Shown piece by piece: positions 58,372 to 64,000 of a stretch of DNA of 64,000 nucleotides (position 1 is its first letter; each line of letters begins with the position of its first letter). Position numbers and translations under genes: made by a program. The DNA is taken from positions 12,887,533 through 12,951,532 of the forward strand of contig OX243822.1 of assembly GCA_945859605.1 (NCBI GenBank), in the 5' to 3' direction. Under the pieces are notes generated by a model. It saw nothing but the letters and a program-made list of their open reading frames with translations. It was not told where the DNA came from and did not search any database. This DNA is from Lumbricus rubellus. Lineage: Eukaryota; Annelida; Clitellata; Crassiclitellata; Lumbricidae.

Positions 58372-59207
58372 CATAGGCGTAGGGGAAATTTCAGGAGTGG
58401 GGGGGGGGGGAAAGTTTAACTTTTGCCCGAAAAATCTGACGACTTTTTTTTGTCGTCCGGCCGAAAATTCCCGTAACTTTTTACTTTTTCCGCCCCAAAA
58501 AATCTGACGACCTTTTTTTTAGTCGTCCGGTCGAAATTGCCCGAAAATTCCCGTTACTTTTCCGTCCGAAAAAATCTGACGACCTTCTTTTTTAGTTGTC
58601 CGGTCCGTTTCTTTATAGGGTAAAGTGGGGTAATTTCGGCATGGGGCTAATTTCGGCACCCCCCTGTAGCCGAGAAACTATCTTGCACTAAGATTCGTCT
58701 ATGGTTTGACGTCATAGATCTCAACATTACAATATTATAAAAGTTCAAAAACCAATTATAAATCGCATTAAAAGCACTTTTGTTAAGTCATTTTTGTTTT
58801 GAAGCATTTTCGCAATTATTTTTCAATTCAGAGAAAGCTGTGTTGAAAATTTGGTGTCGGTCACATAATTAAAAGTACTGATTTTTCTAAAAGTATGGTC
58901 ACCAGGGTGCATCATGCTGAACGATAATACGATTTATAGCTACAGATTATTTATTTTACCTACTTACAGAGTGATGCCTACATATGCGGCAAATTTCGGC
59001 ACTGCAATCTTGTCTAATTCCGGCAGTGCCGACATTTGCCCAGGGATGGTGCCGAAATTACCATTCTGCCATATTTCAATAGTTAGCGTGTTAATTATTT
59101 TGTTTAGTTGTGTTAGTAGCCGTTGTGTAATTAAACGCACAAGGGTTTATTCAGGCAAAATGGATGATGATTTGAGTCAGAGAACTGTGCCAAGCTCTAA
59201 AGTCTAA

Positions 59208-59355
59208 ACGGAGACGATGTGCTCAGTGGTCGAACGATGAGATTAAGTTTTCAGTAAGGTCGGTATACTAGTTGATGGGCGTTCAAAGAGAGCAGTTGCT
59301 AGGCCTATGCAGTTTCGGATCTTCAACGTAGATGAATCCACTGTCACTAATAAAT
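59208..59355 (+). pseudogene. Possible psq-type helix-turn-helix remnant of a pogo-like transposase
   Basis: Reading RRRCAQWSNDEIKFSVRS, then, after a frame change near 59265-59275, DGRSKRAVARPMQFRIFNVD and ESTVTNKF. The pattern (W..dE...AV..v..G.S...AA..f.V..ST) recalls the psq/CENP-B HTH of pogo transposases. It is short, frameshifted and has no DDE domain. It could be coincidental. Confidence 0.45.
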
Positions 59356-59940
59356 TTTGTCACAAGCCAGAGGAAGTGATTAGTCAAAGTGTAAAACAAA
59401 ACGTCGGCGGTTTTAAAACTGACACAGATAAGGGAAGACAATAATCACCGTTTGTTGCGTCTCAGCCAGCGGCTAATTCTGTACATAGCACCAATGATAA
59501 TATTTCCCAGAGTGAGAATCAGGCCAGAGATCATTGAGTTAGAGCACCCATAGGAACCATAGCAGCTGGTACAAAAAGTGCTTGGATTAAAGGCAGCGCG
59601 TATAACAGCGTCAAGGAAGAGGAAGGAAGACCTGAAAGATGAATATTGACATGTCAAGAGCAAAAGACCTCCATCAGAAATAGAGAAATTTGGAGAAGTC
59701 ATGTAGGAGCCTCATCGTCGTCACTCGGCTGACGGAAGAGAATAAAGAAGAAAGAAGAAGAAGATAACAGCGTCTGAGTGTAGGCTGCAGTATTTGAATA
59801 TATTAATTATAATATTATGTGATGTTATTACATGTATAAGATTCACTGAGGATCTAATAGTTTGCTACAACCCTGTGCCATGAAATGGCGCCTTCAAACT
59901 GTGAATCGGCTGTCGCAAATTCGTGTTATGACATGTGCCA

Positions 59941-60180
59941 TGGGGCGCGGTGGCGTAGTGGGTATGTTCGTTGCCTTCAATGCCTTGCAGCCGGAGGATT
60001 GCAGGTTCGAATCCACCTCAAGACGCCGCGTAAGGACCTTGGACAAGTCCTTCACTCGCAATTTGCTCAGCGTTTCGGCGCGAAACTCCGATGCAGTGTC
60101 CGCGATGCAGTCGGGAGCGCCTCTGAGTACAGAGAGCCTGAAGGGGCGTTATAGCAAGTGCAAATACAAGCATAAATGAA
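59941..60180 (+). mobile_element. tRNA-derived SINE, best-preserved copy
   Basis: GGGGCGCGGTGGCGTAGTGG (A-box region), GCAGGTTCGAATCC (B box), CAAGACGCCGCGTAAGGACC, AAGTCCTTCACTCGC, GAGCGCCTCTGAGTACAGAG, then TGAAGGGGCG and an A-rich GCATAAATGAATG end. Third level of the nested stack. Confidence 0.93.
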
Positions 60181-60630
60181 TGCAAGTAAACACGTATGTA
60201 GCCACAATTTCGACCCATCTGTTTCATTTAGCTTGCTTGAAACATATGGTTATCTTCTGTTTGGCTAATTTCGTCACCCGTGCCGAATTTACCCACATGC
60301 CTTGCCGAAATTACCCTCCCCTGCGGGTAATTTCGGCATCTGAACGCCTTCACTTCTCATGCTGTATCGTGAATTTGCGAAAGCCGATTCACAGTTTAAA
60401 GGCGCCATTTCATTGCTTAGGGTTGCAGCTAACTATAGGAACCTCAGTGGATCTTATAAATGTAATGACATAACATATATTCGAAAAACTGCTTAAGGTG
60501 ACGAAATTACCCCACTTTACCCTACATTTTTTACTTTTCCCGGACTGCTTGCCCGAAAAACCAGACTTGCTCGAAATTTGGGGGGGCATTTGCCCCTCTG
60601 GACCCCCTCTCCTACGCCTATGGCTTTGAG

Positions 60631-60854
60631 GTTATAATTATATAGCCTAACCCGATTAGGCTACTTAGGCCTACTGAATAAAAGCGAATCTAGGTCAGAC
60701 GGCCGCGGCATAGGCCTACGGTTATAGACCAGACGACCGCGGCATAGGCCTACTACGGTTATAGGCCTACACAGGCCTAATAACATATGCCATGTGTATT
60801 TACTGTATTTTCCAGTAGGAGTGGCGATCGGGACAGATAAACTATACCGGTAGT
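60631..60854. other. TAGGCCTAC-rich spacer
   Basis: ATAGGCCTAC occurs repeatedly; the block GACCGCGGCATAGGCCTAC is tandemly duplicated at about 60698-60760. No gene. Confidence 0.6.
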
Positions 60855-61016
60855 GTCTGTAATGGCGCTAGAAGAATGGACGGAGATAGGGAGCGAGGGA
60901 AGGACTACGAAACAAGAACACACCACGAGCAAGAAAATAAACTGGAGTTAAAACTAATATTACTTTACATTAAACCAATAATACTTTACATTAAAGTTTG
61001 TGTTTAAACTATTACA
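60855..61016 (+). repeat. Probable 5' LTR of a second Ty3/gypsy element
   Basis: The right end (…ATTACA, 61016) is fixed by the primer-binding site at 61018. The left end (TGT at 60855 or 60859) is a guess, since the 3' LTR lies outside the window. It contains AATAAA at about 60934. Confidence 0.5.
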
Positions 61017-61017
61017 T

Positions 61018-61030
61018 TGGCGACGAGGAT
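61018..61030 (+). promoter_or_regulatory. Primer-binding site, tRNA-Ser type
   Basis: TGGCGACGAGGAT is the complement of tRNA-Ser 3' ends (…ATCCTCGTCGCCA). Confidence 0.85.
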
Positions 61031-61099
61031 AATTTGGAACTTGCGTGAAAATAGTTTACGACGCTAAACTACTCGTTTATCTGGAATTCTACACGTGAC

Positions 61100-64000
61100 A
61101 TGGCCGAAAGTCTGCCTCCGTTTCCACCCTTCGACCCGTCGCCTGAAGCGGGTGACATTGCGGTGCGTTGGAGAAAGTGGGTCGGGCGCTTCCGAAATCT
61201 CGTCATCGCTATCAACATTACGGACGATGTGCGACGGAAAGCTCTGCTTTTGCATTACGCAGGTGAACGCGTAAGTGACATTTTTGACACTTTAACAGTA
61301 CCAAACCCTACTGAGAACGAGTCCACGACAGACACAGCCATAAACGCGCTGACGGCATTCTTTGCCCCTAAAGAGAACGTGGAGTTCGCAGTATTTCAGT
61401 TTCGTCAGGCCAAGCAGAGCCACATGGAGGACATTGCTTCCTACCTTACCCGTCTTCGTCAGTTGGCCGTCACATGCGATTTCAACGACGTGAACCGCGA
61501 ATTGAAAAGCCAGGTTATCCAAGGCTGCCGGTCCAATCGTCTTCGTCGGAAGGCGTTGACTGATCCGACGCTCACCCTGGACAAGCTGTTTGAGATAGAA
61601 CGTGCTGCTGAGCTGGCCGAAGCTCAATCTTCTGCAATGACAGGTGAGCCTGCAACCGAGTCCGTCAGTCAGATAAAGGCAAATCACCGGATTGTCACGA
61701 AAAATTCGGTACGTCCAGAAACCCATGATGAGCCGAAAGGATACACCACCTGTAGAAACTGTGGGAAAGCTTGGCCGCATGCCGGAGGCCGTCAACGCTG
61801 TCCAGCTCTTGGCCAATCTTGCAGGGGCTGCGGAAGACTCGGACATTTCTCATCGGTGTGCCGCAGTTCAGGGCCGTCGCTGCGCTCAGAGGTGCAGCAT
61901 GGAGATCGCAGACCAAGACTGAATTGGGTCGCTGCAGACAACCCTAGTTCCGAATCCGAAACAGAGTATGTGTATGCCATCAGTGCACCAGTATCCCGCC
62001 GTAATGCACCTGTCTTTGTTGTCATCCTGGACGGCATACCTGTTAAACTCACTGCAGATTCCGGAGCAAGCATCAACATCTTGGATGAAAAAGACTTTTG
62101 CACGCTTCAGCCCAAGCACAGGCTACGTCCAACCACCATCAAAATCATGCCTTATCATGGCTCAACTCCACTTCCTGTTCTCGGCAAACTTACTCTGCTG
62201 GCCGAACATGACTTCAATCAGGTTCACACTGACTTCTACGTGGTTGCTGGAAGTAGTGGCTCACTTCTTAGCTGGGAGACATCCTGTCAGCTGCACCTCA
62301 TCAATGTGGTCCAACATGTCCACGCTGCACCCATGCCATTGGTGAACGAGTATTCTGATTTATTCAGAGGACTTGGAAAATTGAAAAATTTTACCGTCAA
62401 GCTCCACATTGACAAGACGGTCCCTCCAGTTGCTCAGCCACACAGGCGCATTCCATTTCACCTGCGCCAACAGGTGGAGGCACAGTTACGGTCTGACATT
62501 GAGCAAGATGTCATTGAGAAAGTGGAAGGGGCGACACCCTGGGTATCACCGATCGTTGTTGTTCCGAAGCCCAAAAGTCCTGGTGACGTTCGTGTGTGTG
62601 TTGACATGCGCCGCGCCAACGTGGCCATTTGCCGGGAGCGACATTTGACGCCAACTGTCAATGACATTATTCACGATCTTAATGGCGCCAAAGTGTTCTC
62701 CAAGCTTGACTTAAATCAGGGGTACAATCAGATTGAGCTGGATATCAACTCCAGGTATATTACTACTTTCTCTACTCACACAGGGTTGTGGCGATACAAA
62801 AGATTAAATTTTGGAATCTCGTCAGCAGCTGAGGTCTTCCAGAATGCCATTAGGGAGATGCTAAGTGGACTGCAGGGTGTATTCAATATCAGTGATGACA
62901 TATTGGTGTTTGGCACCACTCAGGCAATACACGACAGAAATCTTCGTGCCTGTTTTCAACGGTTACGAGAGAGTGGCTTGACGCTGAACGCCAAGAAGTG
63001 TGCTTTCAATCGAAGCAATCTCGACTTCTTTGGCTATACCTTTTCTGCTGCTGGCCTATCTGTCGATGCTAAGAAGATGCAAGATATCGTCAACCTACCT
63101 CGGCCTACCAACGTTAGCGAACTCCGAAGTCTGCTGGGTATGGCAAACTTTAGCTCTCGCTTCATCCCACGATACGCCACCATGACACAACCCCTTCGAG
63201 CCTTGCTGCTTAAAGACGTTGCCTTCAGCTGGGGCCCTGAACAAGAAGCATCACTGGCTGAAGTGCGTAAGACACTGGCACAACCACCGACACTGGCTTA
63301 TTTTGATGAGGCACGCCAGACTGAAATCTTTGCTGATGCTAGCCCAGTTGGCTTGGGAGCCATTCTTACTCAGCGTGACCTTGATGGAGAGGGCCGTCAT
63401 ACCATTGCCTATGCCAGCAGGTCGTTAACCCATGTTGAACAGCGTTATTCTCAGATAGAGCGAGAGGCCCTTGCCATTATTTGGGCATGTGAACACTTTC
63501 ACTTATACATTTTTGGCAAGCCAGTTCGAATTTTCACTGATCACAAGCCACTGGTGAGCATCTTCGGTAACCCGCTCTCTAAACCACCTGCTCGCATAGA
63601 AAGATGGACGCTCCGATTGCAACCCTATGCAGCCAGTATTGTCTACCGTGCGGGCTGCGATAACCCAGCGGATTATCTATCCAGGCATCCACGACAAGAC
63701 ACAAAGCTAGTGTCACGTGAGGAGAAAGTCGCGGAAGAATATGTAAGCTTCGTTACAAGTCATGCTATTCCAAAGGCAATGACCTTGGAGGAGGTGCAGT
63801 CCGAAACAAAACGTGACGTCACCCTGCAGGCTGTCAAGGCTGCAATACAGTCTGGTCAGTGGGTCAACTCGGTGCAGGAGGACGGTTTTGATCCCATTGT
63901 CTATGATGCATTTGCCAGGATTAAAACTGACCTTACCTATGATTTCTACAATGAAGTTATTCTACGTCACAATCGCCTGGTAATACCTCAGTGCATCCAG
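61100..64000 (+). CDS. Gag-Pol of a second Ty3/gypsy element, cut by the window edge
   Basis: One open frame of 967 codons with no stop, continuing beyond 64000. The start ATG (61100) opens MAESLPPFPPFDPSPEAGDI, a gag of about 215 residues. There are two zinc motifs: an irregular C218/C221 one, and a CCHC with C241, C244, H249 and C254. The protease has D320 in ADSGAS. RT has D537 in SKLDLNQGY, and its catalytic box reads ISDD (597-600) in place of the usual YxDD. RNase H has D746 in FADASP, with REALAII and FTDHKPL downstream. Past about residue 870 comes the linker that normally leads to integrase, which is not reached. Domain order is therefore the ordinary Ty3/gypsy one as far as seen, resembling K02A2.6-like elements. 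Gag and pol are in one frame. Confidence 0.93.
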   Translation, partial: MAESLPPFPPFDPSPEAGDIAVRWRKWVGRFRNLVIAINITDDVRRKALLLHYAGERVSDIFDTLTVPNPTENESTTDTAINALTAFFAPKENVEFAVFQFRQAKQSHMEDIASYLTRLRQLAVTCDFNDVNRELKSQVIQGCRSNRLRRKALTDPTLTLDKLFEIERAAELAEAQSSAMTGEPATESVSQIKANHRIVTKNSVRPETHDEPKGYTTCRNCGKAWPHAGGRQRCPALGQSCRGCGRLGHFSSVCRSSGPSLRSEVQHGDRRPRLNWVAADNPSSESETEYVYAISAPVSRRNAPVFVVILDGIPVKLTADSGASINILDEKDFCTLQPKHRLRPTTIKIMPYHGSTPLPVLGKLTLLAEHDFNQVHTDFYVVAGSSGSLLSWETSCQLHLINVVQHVHAAPMPLVNEYSDLFRGLGKLKNFTVKLHIDKTVPPVAQPHRRIPFHLRQQVEAQLRSDIEQDVIEKVEGATPWVSPIVVVPKPKSPGDVRVCVDMRRANVAICRERHLTPTVNDIIHDLNGAKVFSKLDLNQGYNQIELDINSRYITTFSTHTGLWRYKRLNFGISSAAEVFQNAIREMLSGLQGVFNISDDILVFGTTQAIHDRNLRACFQRLRESGLTLNAKKCAFNRSNLDFFGYTFSAAGLSVDAKKMQDIVNLPRPTNVSELRSLLGMANFSSRFIPRYATMTQPLRALLLKDVAFSWGPEQEASLAEVRKTLAQPPTLAYFDEARQTEIFADASPVGLGAILTQRDLDGEGRHTIAYASRSLTHVEQRYSQIEREALAIIWACEHFHLYIFGKPVRIFTDHKPLVSIFGNPLSKPPARIERWTLRLQPYAASIVYRAGCDNPADYLSRHPRQDTKLVSREEKVAEEYVSFVTSHAIPKAMTLEEVQSETKRDVTLQAVKAAIQSGQWVNSVQEDGFDPIVYDAFARIKTDLTYDFYNEVILRHNRLVIPQCIQ

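Larger units (their letters stand above)
58618..60522. mobile_element. pogo/Tc1-type DNA transposon remnant with TA duplication
   Basis: Inverted ends GGGTAAAGTGGGGTAATTTCG (58618-58638) and its exact complement (60502-60522), flanked by TA at 58616-58617 and 60523-60524. The motif AATTTCGGCA recurs inside near both ends. It is nested in the hAT-like element and itself carries a SINE. The superfamily call rests on the TA duplication and the weak helix-turn-helix remnant at 59208-59355. Confidence 0.85.
58372..60622. mobile_element. hAT-like element, perfect 8-bp TSD, with nested insertion
   Basis: Ends CATAGGCGTAGGGG and CCTACGCCTATG, flanked by GCTTTGAG at 58364-58371 and 60623-60630. Without the inserted element it is about 346 bp. 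Its left part contains three diverged TCTGACGACCTTTTTTT repeats, also seen in 22037-22354. Confidence 0.92.

Noticed and set aside
59445..59702. 85-codon minus-strand frame with hydrophobic stretches inside the pogo-like element
   Set aside because: No start context, no family resemblance, and it lies in a decayed transposon.

Overview
This is nuclear DNA of an animal: genes split by GT-AG introns, tRNA-derived SINEs, LINE fragments, LTR retrotransposons, many short DNA-transposon derivatives and very long microsatellites. The host genes (a NETO-like CUB receptor, UBXN7 and an ankyrin/SOCS-box protein) and an LTR element with the integrase-before-RT order described from deuterostomes suggest an invertebrate deuterostome, possibly an echinoderm or hemichordate. 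That placement is inference; no species can be read from the sequence.

Left part (about 1-31000): a minus-strand gene whose readable exons fit by sequence and phase as the 5' end of a NETO-like gene. They are a signal-peptide exon (30561-30627), an exon with the first half of a CUB domain (12188-12424) and an exon with the second half (313-579). The gene continues off the left edge. Its 11.6 kb intron 2 holds a complete, apparently young LTR retrotransposon (719-7780) with identical 512-bp LTRs, a 5-bp target duplication, one intact 1862-codon gag-pol frame and the unusual order protease, integrase, reverse transcriptase, RNase H (Gmr1-like). The same intron holds a 1.15-kb minisatellite. The 18.1 kb intron 1 is mostly simple repeats, including a 1.27-kb TATC array and a 1.6-kb GGAT array.

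Middle part (about 36800-51200): UBXN7 on the minus strand, complete in twelve coding exons (37942-45791; 1662 nt, 553 aa, every phase consistent, one GC-AG intron). About 2 kb away and divergent is a three-exon ankyrin-repeat plus SOCS-box (ASB-type) gene on the plus strand (47817-51161, 568 aa). UBXN7 is a p97 adaptor for cullin ligases, and ASB proteins are CUL5 substrate receptors.

Right part (51200-64000): repeat-rich intergenic DNA, a complete tRNA-Arg(ACG) on the minus strand (58038-58110), a three-level nest of transposons (58372-60622), and the 5' part of a second Ty3/gypsy-type element (about 60855 to the window end) with the ordinary protease-RT-RNase H order.

The densest unexpected signal is a set of at least nine short elements in several sequence families. 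Each has terminal inverted repeats starting CA and 8-bp target duplications (hAT-like). They are accompanied by four very small TTAA-bounded palindromes (piggyBac-like), one TA-bounded Tc1/mariner MITE, and a SINE family that shares its 3' end with a separate repeat family.
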